Positions 1-7,993 of a stretch of 64,000 bases of DNA are shown piece after piece (positions within the stretch are counted from its first letter, which is position 1; each line of letters begins with the position of its first letter). Source of the DNA: Paraburkholderia sp. C35 (lineage in GTDB: Bacteria > Pseudomonadota > Gammaproteobacteria > Burkholderiales > Burkholderiaceae). A program made the position numbers and the translations under genes. The stretch covers positions 1-64,000 of the forward strand of contig NZ_QBUY01000039.1 of assembly GCF_003121405.1 (NCBI RefSeq), in the 5' to 3' direction. The notes below the pieces were generated by a model that saw only the letters and a list, made by a program, of their open reading frames with translations, was not told the origin of the DNA and did not search any database.

Positions 1-87
1 GACTTGCTGCTCGCACGCAAGGAACCGGAAGGCGACCTCGCCGACGCCGATGTCGCGCGGGTGCTGGAGATGCTGCGCACTGTGTGA
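1..87 (+). CDS. C-terminal end of a truncated gene, function unknown
   Basis: An open frame runs in from the left window edge and stops at a TGA at 85-87, giving the last 28 residues of a protein. The visible tail is charged, alternates Leu, Ala, Asp and Arg, and looks helical (ending ARVLEMLRTV). A hairpin follows at 147-174 and the next gene is on the opposite strand, which fits a real gene end. Too little is present to name a family. Confidence 0.5.
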   Translation, partial: DLLLARKEPEGDLADADVARVLEMLRTV

Positions 88-146
88 TTCACAGTTGCAG
101 CGTCACAGCAGAAGTAAAAGCAGCGCCTCTCACTCCTCTTCTCGCT

Positions 147-174
147 GTCGGGCGGGCTTGATCGCCGGCCCGAC
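147..174. terminator. hairpin between convergent genes
   Basis: GTCGGGC (147-153) pairs with GCCCGAC (168-174). After one mismatch the stem continues with GGC (155-157) against GCC (164-166), leaving a six-base loop. It lies between the end of the partial gene and the end of the convergent GFA-family gene. No clear T-run follows on either strand, so termination is inferred from position and stem only. Confidence 0.4.
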
Positions 175-210
175 ACGAGACCCACTTCTACCGATCGCGG
201 CTTGCGCAAC

Positions 211-558
211 TCAGCGCGAGCGTCCGTCGTAATGCGTGACGGGCAACGCATCGATATCGATGTCTTCCAGGCAACGCACGTTGATGGCCGCCATCGCGCG
301 ACCGTCGGGTGCAATCGCTTCGGCATACGGATGCATGCCGCACTCCGGGCAGAAACGATGACTGATCGCGTGCTTGTTGAACAGGTACGTACTGGCGTTT
401 TCCGCCGGCGTCTTCAGATGCAGATCTTCGACAGGAACGAACCACATCAGCCCGCCTTTGCGCTGGCAGATCGAGCAGTTGCACGCCATAACCCCTGTTG
501 GTTCGCCTTCGACTTCAAACGCGATCCGTCCGCAATGACAGCTTCCCTTGTGCGACAT
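211..558 (-). CDS. GFA/CENP-V family zinc-binding protein
   Basis: The 115-residue product has the glutathione-dependent formaldehyde-activating (GFA) fold. The pattern is C7-x-C9, a cysteine cluster at C26, C28 and C31, and a later CPEC motif, the usual zinc ligands of the family. Members range from glutathione/formaldehyde adduct enzymes to proteins of unknown role, and the sequence does not tell which this is. I chose the ATG at 558 because a CAGGAGAT ribosome site lies just upstream and the GFA homology begins immediately (SCHCG). An in-frame start at 669 would add 37 residues that do not look like the family. It is divergent from the deaminase gene. Confidence 0.82.
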   Translation of the reverse strand: MSHKGSCHCGRIAFEVEGEPTGVMACNCSICQRKGGLMWFVPVEDLHLKTPAENASTYLFNKHAISHRFCPECGMHPYAEAIAPDGRAMAAINVRCLEDIDIDALPVTHYDGRSR

Positions 559-711
559 GGCGATCTCCTGATGTGTGAATGAAGGTGCCCCTGCGCTACT
601 CAAGCCATATGCACAGTGTGACACAAAGCAGTCTATGGCCGTCCACCGAACCAGGAGACGTTCTGTCATGGCGGCGTATGATCACGTAGACCAACAGGAC
701 GGAGCAGAATC

Positions 712-1176
712 ATGACCTCGCAGCAGCGCTATCTCGCCGACGCAATCGAACTCGCCTATAACAACATCGAACAGGGCGGACGACCGTTCGGCGCTGTCAT
801 CGTCAAGGATGGCGAAGTCGTCGCGACTGGCGTCAACGAAATATTCCGCACGAACGATCCGACGTCGCACGCGGAATTGAACGCGATACGTGCCGCGAGC
901 GTGAAACTCGGCTCTCCCAATCTCGCGGGCTGCACGGTGTATGCGAGCGGACATCCATGTCCGATGTGCCTTGCAGCAATGCGTCTCGCGGGCATCGGCG
1001 AAGTGGTGTACGCGTATTCGAATGAAGATGGCGCGCAGTTCGGACTATCGACTGCAGCGCTCTACGCCGATCTGGCGAAGCCGCTCGCCGAGCAGGCGAT
1101 GAAGATCCACTATGAGCCGTTGCGTCTCGAAGCGCACGGCGACCTTTACGCAGAGTGGAAAGCGCGTCAGGCGTGA
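712..1176 (+). CDS. nucleoside deaminase (cytidine deaminase fold, guanine deaminase-like)
   Basis: The 154-residue protein has the zinc-dependent deaminase signature: H53-A-E55, with the His as zinc ligand and the Glu as proton shuttle, then P82-C-P-M-C86 with the two Cys ligands. Length and the early PFGAVIV segment match the small guanine deaminase/tRNA-adenosine deaminase group. It lacks obvious TadA features and is not in a tRNA context, so a free base such as guanine is the better guess. It is transcribed away from the GFA gene and ends 13 bases before the convergent GNAT gene. The exact substrate is inferred. Confidence 0.8.
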   Translation: MTSQQRYLADAIELAYNNIEQGGRPFGAVIVKDGEVVATGVNEIFRTNDPTSHAELNAIRAASVKLGSPNLAGCTVYASGHPCPMCLAAMRLAGIGEVVYAYSNEDGAQFGLSTAALYADLAKPLAEQAMKIHYEPLRLEAHGDLYAEWKARQA

Positions 1177-1189
1177 ACCCGTTTGCGCG

Positions 1190-1828
1190 TCAGGCTGCGA
1201 AGCGTACGAAGCGTGCGCTCGGTAGCGCAATCTGATGCGTCCACGCGGCCAGTGTGCGCGCCACGACGGGCGCCTTGCTGAGAATCGCGCTGTCGTACAC
1301 CTTGCCTGCGAAGCGCACGGCATCGACGATGCGAAAGCCCTGGCCGCGATAGAACGCAACCAGATGTGAAGCGGGATACGGTGTGTCGAGCGCCAGTTCT
1401 GCGTATCCACGTGTTGCCGCCCAGTGCTCGGCAAACGCCAGCAACGATTTACCGATGCCGCGGTTCTGCCACGAAGGATCGATGGCCAGTTGGCGTATCG
1501 TCGCGACATCATGCCGGTGATAATGCTCGCACGCCGATTCTGCATCGGTTGCATAGAGCGTCATGGTGCCGATGATCGTGCCTCCGCTCACCACCACGAA
1601 GCAATCGCCGCGCTGCGCGCGTAGCTTCGTGACAGCTACATCCTGATCGACACACGTGCAGTTCAAACCCATCATGCCGAGCCGTGCAAAGGCGCGATGC
1701 AGCATAGTCGTCAGTTGCTCGTATGAATCGCGCGCTGGATCGAAGCGCCGCAGCACGATGTTGCCGATGCCCTTTTTTACGTGAGCAAGCGGTGTGTGCT
1801 TTGCGATAACCGCATGGCGCTTCGACAT
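1190..1828 (-). CDS. GNAT family N-acetyltransferase
   Basis: The 212-residue protein has one GNAT domain from about residue 25 to 180. Acetyl-CoA binding motif A is clear as QLAIDPSWQNRGIGKSLL, followed by the helix and the AFYRGQGF motif B region near the C-terminus. GNAT proteins transfer an acetyl group from acetyl-CoA to an amine. The acceptor (small molecule, antibiotic or protein) cannot be read from sequence. It stands alone, with 176 bases of noncoding DNA upstream and the convergent deaminase gene downstream. Confidence 0.82.
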   Translation of the reverse strand: MSKRHAVIAKHTPLAHVKKGIGNIVLRRFDPARDSYEQLTTMLHRAFARLGMMGLNCTCVDQDVAVTKLRAQRGDCFVVVSGGTIIGTMTLYATDAESACEHYHRHDVATIRQLAIDPSWQNRGIGKSLLAFAEHWAATRGYAELALDTPYPASHLVAFYRGQGFRIVDAVRFAGKVYDSAILSKAPVVARTLAAWTHQIALPSARFVRFAA

Positions 1829-2004
1829 GATGCTTCTCTCCAGACGTGCTGATTGAACTGAAGTCTAGAGTTGGCCTATACGTGCCACAAGAAAAAATGT
1901 CGTAAAGATTTGCGCGACGATTGATCGTTTCTTTACGTATTGGCCATGTAGATTTACGCCATTTTTACGCGCGCTATTCTTCAATCTCGAAGCGCCAATA
2001 CGCC

Positions 2005-2298
2005 TCAGCGGTTCTGAATCAGCAAACCTAGCGGCGCAAGTGGACCTACGGGAATCAGCTGATACTTCGCAAAGCCACCTTCAGCAAGCGGCAGGGCCTG
2101 CACGGTCGTCTGCGCTTCATCGAGCGATTCGACGTTCATCAGGAACACCACGCCCGGCGCATCCGAGCGATACCAGAACTGCTCGATCTTGCCGTCGAGA
2201 TACAGCTTGAGCGTCGCGGGCACCTCGTTCGGCATGATCTGTCGCCGCTGTTCCGGCGTAAGCGGCTGGACGATCGACGCGATGGCGATGACTTTCAT
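2005..2298 (-). CDS. small muconolactone isomerase/YCII-like dimeric alpha-beta barrel protein
   Basis: A 97-residue protein predicted to fold as one ferredoxin-like domain. It shows the alternation of strands and helices typical of muconolactone isomerase-like and YCII-like proteins: MKVIAIASI, then helix, LYLDGKIEQFWY, VFLMNVESLDEA and a YQLIPVGPL tail. Related proteins are often annotated only as hypothetical. An AAGGAG-type ribosome site lies just upstream of 2298. It is divergent from the GlxA-type regulator at 2407, which may control it; this is context inference only. Confidence 0.7.
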   Translation of the reverse strand: MKVIAIASIVQPLTPEQRRQIMPNEVPATLKLYLDGKIEQFWYRSDAPGVVFLMNVESLDEAQTTVQALPLAEGGFAKYQLIPVGPLAPLGLLIQNR

Positions 2299-2406
2299 GG
2301 AACTCTCCTTGCGGTAGTGCGCAAAGCTGCGCGATGGAGAGCAATGTAGTCTTCCGCCCGAAAAAGCTGTATCGTCGCATATGACAACTTTAGGGTCATT
2401 TGCGTC

Positions 2407-3372
2407 ATGCGTATTGTCGTACTCGCACTCGATGGAGTGTTCGATACCGGACTCGCCGTGACACTCGATTCACTGGGCGCGGCAAACCGGCTGGCTTCTC
2501 GCATGATGGGGGGAACGCCGAAATTCGACGTCACCGTGGTGGGCGTGCGCAAGCGCGTGCGCTCGGGACAGGGCTTCTCGATCCCCGTGCAGACGATCAC
2601 GCCTGATCTGAAACCGGACTGGGTGATCGTGCCCGCATTGGGTAAAACGGTGCCTGAAGAACTGCTGCCCGCGCTCGAACGCACTGACGTGAAGCAGGCC
2701 ACTGCGCAACTGGTGAAATGGCGGGCTGAAGGCGCATTGATTGCCGCTTCGTGTATCGGCACGTTTCTGCTCGCGGAAGCGGGTCTGCTCGATCATCGGG
2801 AAGCGACCTCGACCTGGTCGCTTGCGCCGCTATTCAGGCAGCGCTATCCGAAGGTCAAGCTCGACGAATCGCGCATGCTCGTCGCAACCGATATCGGCGT
2901 GACGGCGGGCGCGGCTCTGGGGCATCTCGATCTCGCACTGTGGCTGATCCGCAAGGCAAGCCCGGAACTCGCGACCCTCGTATCGCGCTATCTGTTAGCC
3001 GATATCCGTTCACTGCAAGCGCCGTACATCATTCCCAACCATCTGGCGATGGCCGACCCGCTCATGCAGCGCTTCGAGCGATGGGCGCGGGACAATCTGA
3101 AAGAAGGCTTTTCGCTGCAGGACGCTGCCGGTGCGCTGGCAACGAGTGCGCGCACCTTGCAGCGCCGTTGTCAGGAAGTACTCGGCAAATCGCCGCTCGC
3201 ATACTTTCAGGATTTGCGCGTCGAGCGGGCGCAATCGCTGTTGCATGCCAGCGGTCTAGATCTCGAAGCGATCGCCGCAGAAGTGGGTTACGAAGATGGG
3301 GCAACGTTGAGAACGCTGCTGCGTCAGCGTCTGGGAAGAGGCGTGCGGGAGTTGCGCGCAGACTTGCGTTAA
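2407..3372 (+). CDS. GlxA family transcriptional regulator (DJ-1/PfpI plus AraC domains)
   Basis: This 321-residue protein has an N-terminal DJ-1/PfpI-like domain (about residues 1-190) and a C-terminal AraC-type DNA-binding domain (about 210-320) with two helix-turn-helix units (SLQDAAGALATSARTLQRR and LEAIAAEVGYEDGATLRTLL). The nucleophile elbow keeps a cysteine (AASC116IG), which many regulators of this group have lost. It is divergent from the small isomerase-like gene and ends just before a strong bidirectional terminator. The ligand is unknown. Confidence 0.88.
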   Translation: MRIVVLALDGVFDTGLAVTLDSLGAANRLASRMMGGTPKFDVTVVGVRKRVRSGQGFSIPVQTITPDLKPDWVIVPALGKTVPEELLPALERTDVKQATAQLVKWRAEGALIAASCIGTFLLAEAGLLDHREATSTWSLAPLFRQRYPKVKLDESRMLVATDIGVTAGAALGHLDLALWLIRKASPELATLVSRYLLADIRSLQAPYIIPNHLAMADPLMQRFERWARDNLKEGFSLQDAAGALATSARTLQRRCQEVLGKSPLAYFQDLRVERAQSLLHASGLDLEAIAAEVGYEDGATLRTLLRQRLGRGVRELRADLR

Positions 3373-3396
3373 TAGCGGAAAGTACTCGAATGGATA

Positions 3397-3428
3397 AAAG
3401 AGGAAGATCTCTTTGGATCTTCCTCTTT
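3397..3428. terminator. bidirectional intrinsic terminator
   Basis: AAAGAGGAAGATC (3397-3409) and GATCTTCCTCTTT (3416-3428) form a perfect 13-bp stem with a six-base loop. A-rich sequence lies on one side and T-rich sequence on the other, so it can serve both the GlxA-type gene (+) and the sugar-binding protein gene (-), which converge here. Confidence 0.85.
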
Positions 3429-3441
3429 CGTCACGCATCGC

Positions 3442-4383
3442 CTAGTCGTACAGTACTGCCGCGATCTTCGGGTCGGTCATATTGGTCTTGTCGTACCAGT
3501 AAAAGCCGGTATCGACTTTCTTCGGCAGCTTGGTGCCTTTCAGCGCCAGCACAGCCGAATCGACCACGCATTTGCCAATGCCAATCGGGTTCTGTGTGAT
3601 CGCGCCCGCCATCAGGCCGGACATGATGTCCTCTTTCTGCTCCTTGCCCGAGTCGTAGCCGATCAGCACGAGCTTCTTGCCCGATTCCTTCACGCCAATC
3701 GCCGCACCTTCCGCCGAGCCCTCATTGGCGCCGAAAATGCCTTTGAGGTTCGGATTCGCCTGAATCATTGCCTTGGCGATTTCCGCCGACTTCAGGTGAT
3801 CGCCGCCGCCATACTGGACGGAAACGATCTTGACGTTCGGATGCTTCGACTTCATTTCGTTCAGGAAGCCATCACGCCGATCCACACCTGTGCGACTGGT
3901 CTGATCGTGCACGATCACGCCCACTTCGCCCGAATCGCCGATCATCTCGGCCATCTTGTCGGCGGCTAGCGCTGCGGCGGCGATATTGTTCGTTGCGCAG
4001 GTCGTCAGCGGTATATCGCTGTCGACGCCGGAGTCGAATGCGATCACAGGAATCTTGCTGGCCTGTGCGCGCTTGAGCAGCGGAATCGCAGCCTTGCTGT
4101 CGAGCGCGGCGATGCCGAGCGCCTGCGGCTTCTTCGCGAGTGCCGCCGACAACATGTCGATCTGCTTGTCGACCATCGCTTCCGTTTCGGGGCCTTCGAA
4201 CGTAATGCGCACGTTATGTTCTTTCGCGGATTGCTCGGCGCCCGCTTTCACGGCTTGCCAGAATTGATGCTGGAAGCCCTTGGAAATGAGGGGTATATAC
4301 GGTTCTTCCGCGTACGTCATGCTGCTTGCGCCAACCAGCGCGCCAACGCCGACTGCGATACTCACTAGTCTTCTTTTCAACAT
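3442..4383 (-). CDS. sugar ABC transporter substrate-binding protein
   Basis: The 313-residue periplasmic protein belongs to the ribose/galactose-binding (Peripla_BP_4) family. A signal peptide (MLKRRLVSIAVGVGALVGAS, ending MTYAEE) leads into the bilobed binding domain, with typical elements GFQHQFWQAVKAG, IPVIAFDSG, LKGIFGANEGSAEGA and VLIGYDSG. A strong AGGAGGAG ribosome site lies just upstream. It is the last gene of the transporter operon and carries its own 94-base leader after the permease gene. The divergent L-fuconate dehydratase suggests a deoxy-sugar or related ligand, but this is inference. Confidence 0.9.
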   Translation of the reverse strand: MLKRRLVSIAVGVGALVGASSMTYAEEPYIPLISKGFQHQFWQAVKAGAEQSAKEHNVRITFEGPETEAMVDKQIDMLSAALAKKPQALGIAALDSKAAIPLLKRAQASKIPVIAFDSGVDSDIPLTTCATNNIAAAALAADKMAEMIGDSGEVGVIVHDQTSRTGVDRRDGFLNEMKSKHPNVKIVSVQYGGGDHLKSAEIAKAMIQANPNLKGIFGANEGSAEGAAIGVKESGKKLVLIGYDSGKEQKEDIMSGLMAGAITQNPIGIGKCVVDSAVLALKGTKLPKKVDTGFYWYDKTNMTDPKIAAVLYD

Positions 4384-4477
4384 GGTTTCTCCTCCTAAGG
4401 TAGGCTATCGACCTCCAGCCGTTGAGAGAGCCTTGCGGTACTCCCTTTTCTTCGATGTTCTTATTCGGTTCTATACG

Positions 4478-5503
4478 TTAGCGTTTTCTGCGCCGCAAAA
4501 TGTCGGCGTAGACGGCGAGAATGATGATGAGACCCGTCACCACGATCTGCCACTCCTGCGCGACCGACATGATGCGCAAGCCATTGGTCAGCACGCTCAT
4601 GATGAATGCGCCAATGATGGTGCCGAGTATCGTTCCCGAGCCGCCGCTCAGCGATGTGCCGCCAATCACGACTGCCGCGATCGCTTCCAGTTCGTAACCC
4701 TGACCGAGCGCCGGTTGCGCCGAATTGAGCCGCGACGCGATCAGCAGGCCGGCGATGCCGCAAATCGCGCCGCCCAGGCCGTAGATCGCAATCTTCCATC
4801 GGTCCACATTCACACCCGACAGACGCACGGCCTCTTCATTGCTGCCAAGCGCGAAGGTATAGCGGCCAAGCGCGGTGCGATTGAGCGTGATCGAACTGAC
4901 GATAGCGAGCACGAACAGAATCAGCACGGCGTTCGGCACAGGCACGCTCGGCAGGAAGTACGCGATCAGCGAGTCCTGCGAGATCATGTAGAAGTTCTCT
5001 GTGTCGGTGAAGTAGATGGGTTTATCGACCGACACGACCAGCGAAAGCCCTTTGAGCAGAAGCATCATGCCCAGCGTTGCGATAAACGGCGGTATTTTCA
5101 TTTTCGCCGTCAACGTACCCGAGATCGTGCCGCACAGCGCGCCCGTGACGATGGCGGCGAGCACGCCCATCCACATCGGCAGATGCCAGTTGGTGAGAAA
5201 CACGCCGCAGATCACGGCCGTGAATGTCATCAGCGTGCCAACGGAAAGATCGATGCCGCCCGTGATAATGACAAAAGTACTCGCAATGGCCAGTACGCCA
5301 TTCACGGCAGTCGCCTGCAGAATGCCGAGGATGTTGTCCATCTGCATGAATGCCGGCGATGCGAAGCTGAAAAAGATCAGCAGCAGAATCAGGCTCGTGA
5401 AGGCGAGCAGCTTTTGCAACGCGGTTGGTGAAAAGAAGCGGGCCTTCAGGCCTGTCGTGCGTCTTTCGTTGGACAGTGCCGCTGTATCCGATTGCAGTGC
5501 CAT
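4478..5503 (-). CDS. sugar ABC transporter permease (RbsC type)
   Basis: The 341-residue inner-membrane permease is of the BPD_transp_2 (ribose/xylose) family. It has about eight to ten hydrophobic segments and the characteristic GGIDLSVGT loop near residue 90 and the GLGGAICGIAGLL stretch. The EAA-like region ASRLNSAQPALGQGYELEAIAAVVIGG is the expected contact with the ATPase. It is 19 bases downstream of the ATPase gene and is followed by the binding-protein gene, so the three form one import system. A cytosolic Arg/Lys tail (RRRKR) ends the protein. Confidence 0.92.
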   Translation of the reverse strand: MALQSDTAALSNERRTTGLKARFFSPTALQKLLAFTSLILLLIFFSFASPAFMQMDNILGILQATAVNGVLAIASTFVIITGGIDLSVGTLMTFTAVICGVFLTNWHLPMWMGVLAAIVTGALCGTISGTLTAKMKIPPFIATLGMMLLLKGLSLVVSVDKPIYFTDTENFYMISQDSLIAYFLPSVPVPNAVLILFVLAIVSSITLNRTALGRYTFALGSNEEAVRLSGVNVDRWKIAIYGLGGAICGIAGLLIASRLNSAQPALGQGYELEAIAAVVIGGTSLSGGSGTILGTIIGAFIMSVLTNGLRIMSVAQEWQIVVTGLIIILAVYADILRRRKR

Positions 5504-5522
5504 GTATCGGTCCTCTCGAGGC

Positions 5523-7034
5523 TCAAGCCGCTTTCAATGATTCGCGTTGGGTGGCGAGATGCATGATGCTTTCCTGCGTGGCCTCGCTGGCGGACAGTTC
5601 GCCTGTGATACGGCCTTCGCACATCACCACGATACGGTCGCTCATGCGCAGTATTTCCGGCAATTCCGATGAGATCATCACGATCGCTTTGCCTTGCGCG
5701 GCAAGCGAGCGCAACAGCTTGTAGATCTCGCTCTTTGCGCCGACGTCGATGCCGCGGGTCGGTTCATCGAAGAACAGGACGTCGCAGTCGCGCTCCAGCC
5801 ACTTCGCAATCACGATCTTCTGCTGGTTGCCGCCCGACAGCAGCCTGACGGGTTGCGTGGCGGAAGGCGTGCGGATCGCCAGCAGGCTGATGAAATGCGA
5901 AGCGCGTTTGCGTATCTGCGCGCGGCGCAGGAAAACATTCAGCGTAAGAAACTTGCCGAGATTCGACATCACAATGTTCGATTCGACATCCATGCCTGTC
6001 GCCAGGCCGAAGCGCTTGCGGTCTTCGGAGAGATAACCGATGCTGTGCGCGACGGCATCGCTGGGCTTTTTGATGGGTGCCTTCGCGCCTTTCACGAAGA
6101 TCTCGCCTGATTCGATCGGGTCCGCGCCGAACACCGCGCGCGCGACTTCCGTGCGGCCCGCACCCATCAGCCCCGCAAAGCCCAATATCTCGCCTTTGCG
6201 CAGCGTGAAGCTCACATCTCTGACAAGTGGCCCTGCATTCAGGTGCTTCACTTCCAGTGCAATGTCTCCCGTGCTTTGCGAACCCTCGTATTGAGCGGTA
6301 TCCGCGAGCGTGCGGCCCACCATCATGCCGATGATTGCGGACACGCTGGTGTCGGCGGTGGTGACGGTGGCGACATATTCGCCGTCGCGCATCACGGTGA
6401 CACGGTCCGAGATCTGCTTGAGTTCATCCATCTTGTGCGAGATGTAGATGATGCCGACACCCCGATGCTTCAGTTGATGGATGATGCGAAAGAGTTCGGC
6501 GATTTCCGCGTCGTTGAGTGCAGAGGTCGGCTCGTCCATGATGAGCACGCGCGAATCGAACGACAGCGCTTTCGCAATCTCGACCATCTGCTGGCTCGCC
6601 ACCGTCAGCGAACCGACAATAGTGCGCGGATCGAGATTCACATGCATGCGGGAAAGAATCTCGCGTGCCTGTGCATTGAGTTTGTCTTCGTCGAGAAACA
6701 GGCCGAAGTGCTTGCGCGGCTCGCGACCAATGAACATGTTCTGCGCAACGGTCAGATGATTCATCAGTTGCAGTTCCTGATGAATGATGCCGATGCCCAG
6801 TGCCTGCGCTTCGCGAGGGCTGGTGAAATCGACGGGCTTGCCGTCGTAGAGCATCTCGCCGGAATCGCGCGTGTAGACGCCCGCCAGTATTTTCATGAGC
6901 GTCGATTTGCCTGCGCCGTTTTCGCCCATCAACGCATGCACTTCGCCCGCCATGAGTTCGAGCTGCACTTCGTGCAGCGCTCTCACGCCCGGAAAGCTCT
7001 TGCAGAGCTTTTTAACGGATATGAGCGGTGTCAT
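5523..7034 (-). CDS. sugar ABC transporter ATP-binding protein (RbsA type, two ABC domains)
   Basis: The product of about 503 residues carries two ABC cassettes. The first has a canonical Walker A (GENGAGKST) and a DEPTSAL Walker B. The second has the LSGGNQQK signature and a DEPTRGID Walker B, but a degenerate P-loop (GLMGAGRTE), as is usual for RbsA/MglA proteins. It energises sugar import with the permease and binding protein downstream. I start it at the ATG at 7034 (MTPLISVKK). A TTG at 7052 would add six residues, and neither has a strong ribosome site. The regulator gene ends 47 bases upstream on the same strand. Confidence 0.92.
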   Translation of the reverse strand: MTPLISVKKLCKSFPGVRALHEVQLELMAGEVHALMGENGAGKSTLMKILAGVYTRDSGEMLYDGKPVDFTSPREAQALGIGIIHQELQLMNHLTVAQNMFIGREPRKHFGLFLDEDKLNAQAREILSRMHVNLDPRTIVGSLTVASQQMVEIAKALSFDSRVLIMDEPTSALNDAEIAELFRIIHQLKHRGVGIIYISHKMDELKQISDRVTVMRDGEYVATVTTADTSVSAIIGMMVGRTLADTAQYEGSQSTGDIALEVKHLNAGPLVRDVSFTLRKGEILGFAGLMGAGRTEVARAVFGADPIESGEIFVKGAKAPIKKPSDAVAHSIGYLSEDRKRFGLATGMDVESNIVMSNLGKFLTLNVFLRRAQIRKRASHFISLLAIRTPSATQPVRLLSGGNQQKIVIAKWLERDCDVLFFDEPTRGIDVGAKSEIYKLLRSLAAQGKAIVMISSELPEILRMSDRIVVMCEGRITGELSASEATQESIMHLATQRESLKAA

Positions 7035-7080
7035 GGCATGACGATCTTGCAAAAAGAAGCCGGAAACATGACCGAAGTCC

Positions 7081-7842
7081 TTAGGGTGCGAAGAGATCAG
7101 GTCTTTCGTGAGCGGACCGGTGCAATTCCGCTACCACCTCATCCAGATGATCGTGCATTGCTTTTGCAGCCGTGTCGGCGTTGCCGGCACGAATGGCGGC
7201 GAATATCTGTTCGTGTTCGTCGAGCGTATGGACGAGCCGCTCCGGGCTCGCCAACAATTGCCTTGCGCGATCCAGTGCATTGCGCGATACCGCAACGATT
7301 TCTTTCACGCGCGGCAGATTCACCGCGTCGAGCATGATTTCGTGAAAGCTCAGATCGAGTACATGAAATTCCAGACGGTTGCCGTTGCCGGCTACCGCGC
7401 GTTGTTGATCGAGATTGACGGCAAGAGCCTCGACGATCGCGCTGTCGTTCATCCGGGCCACAGCACGCACGGTCTCGACCTCTAATGCGCTGCGTATGAA
7501 CAGATGCTGACGAATATCGTGCAGTGCGATGGGTTTGACGCGCGTGCCGCGCTGCGGCAAAACTTCAACGAGACCCGCATGTTCGAGTCGCGCCAATGCA
7601 GCAGAAACGGGAAAGCGCGAGACGCCCATGCGCTCGCACACGGCCAGCTTGTCGATCATCATTCCGGGTTCCAGCACCAGGGTCACGATCGCTTCTCTCA
7701 GCGCCTGTTCCACCGCGTCGGTCAGGCTGCCGCGTTCGCCGCCTTTGACCTTTTGCAGTGCGACATACGGATTGCTGGCGGCACTCGCGACATCTGACGA
7801 AGAGCTCACGGCACGCTTGATTTCGTGAAGACATGCTAGCAT
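7081..7842 (-). CDS. GntR family transcriptional regulator, FCD subfamily
   Basis: A regulator of about 253 residues with an N-terminal GntR winged helix (LTDAVEQALREAIVTL through ERMGVSRFPVSAALARLEHAGLVE) and a C-terminal helical FCD domain that usually binds an organic acid and a metal. FadR-like FCD proteins commonly repress sugar-acid catabolic genes, which fits the divergent L-fuconate dehydratase. The start is uncertain: the ATG at 7842 overlaps a CATGCTAG direct repeat, a TTG at 7878 is possible, and no clear ribosome site decides. It is upstream of, and probably co-transcribed with, the sugar transporter genes. Confidence 0.88.
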   Translation of the reverse strand: MLACLHEIKRAVSSSSDVASAASNPYVALQKVKGGERGSLTDAVEQALREAIVTLVLEPGMMIDKLAVCERMGVSRFPVSAALARLEHAGLVEVLPQRGTRVKPIALHDIRQHLFIRSALEVETVRAVARMNDSAIVEALAVNLDQQRAVAGNGNRLEFHVLDLSFHEIMLDAVNLPRVKEIVAVSRNALDRARQLLASPERLVHTLDEHEQIFAAIRAGNADTAAKAMHDHLDEVVAELHRSAHERPDLFAP

Positions 7843-7847
7843 GCTAG
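7832..7847. promoter_or_regulatory. tandem CATGCTAG repeat, possible operator over the GntR start
   Basis: The 16 bases are two exact copies of CATGCTAG. Together they create two overlapping perfect palindromes, CATGCTAGCATG (7832-7843) and CTAGCATGCTAG (7836-7847). The repeat covers the proposed ATG of the GntR regulator, a position typical of autoregulation. Binding is inferred. Confidence 0.45.
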
Positions 7848-7886
7848 GAAGCGGATTGAGTGTTGTCAACGCGTGCAAACGCCTGG

Positions 7887-7910
7887 TATCAGCCTGATAT
7901 CGCTTATCAG
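7887..7910. promoter_or_regulatory. three alternating TATCAG/CTGATA half-sites, candidate operator
   Basis: TATCAG (7887-7892), one base, CTGATA (7894-7899), five bases, then TATCAG (7905-7910). Neighbouring half-sites are in inverted orientation, so two overlapping palindromes share the central half. The site lies between the GntR regulator and the L-fuconate dehydratase and is a likely binding site for that regulator. Confidence 0.55.
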
Positions 7911-7993
7911 GGTGTACCCGGATACTGCATGCATAAGCGGTTCGTCTTCGCTAGCAGGCCCATGCCGATAGCCATCCCCTGGAGGGTGCTCAG

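Noticed and set aside
4280..5431. A 383-codon plus-strand frame over the sugar permease
   Set aside because: It is a shadow of the permease gene: no domain, with the composition of reversed membrane-protein codons.
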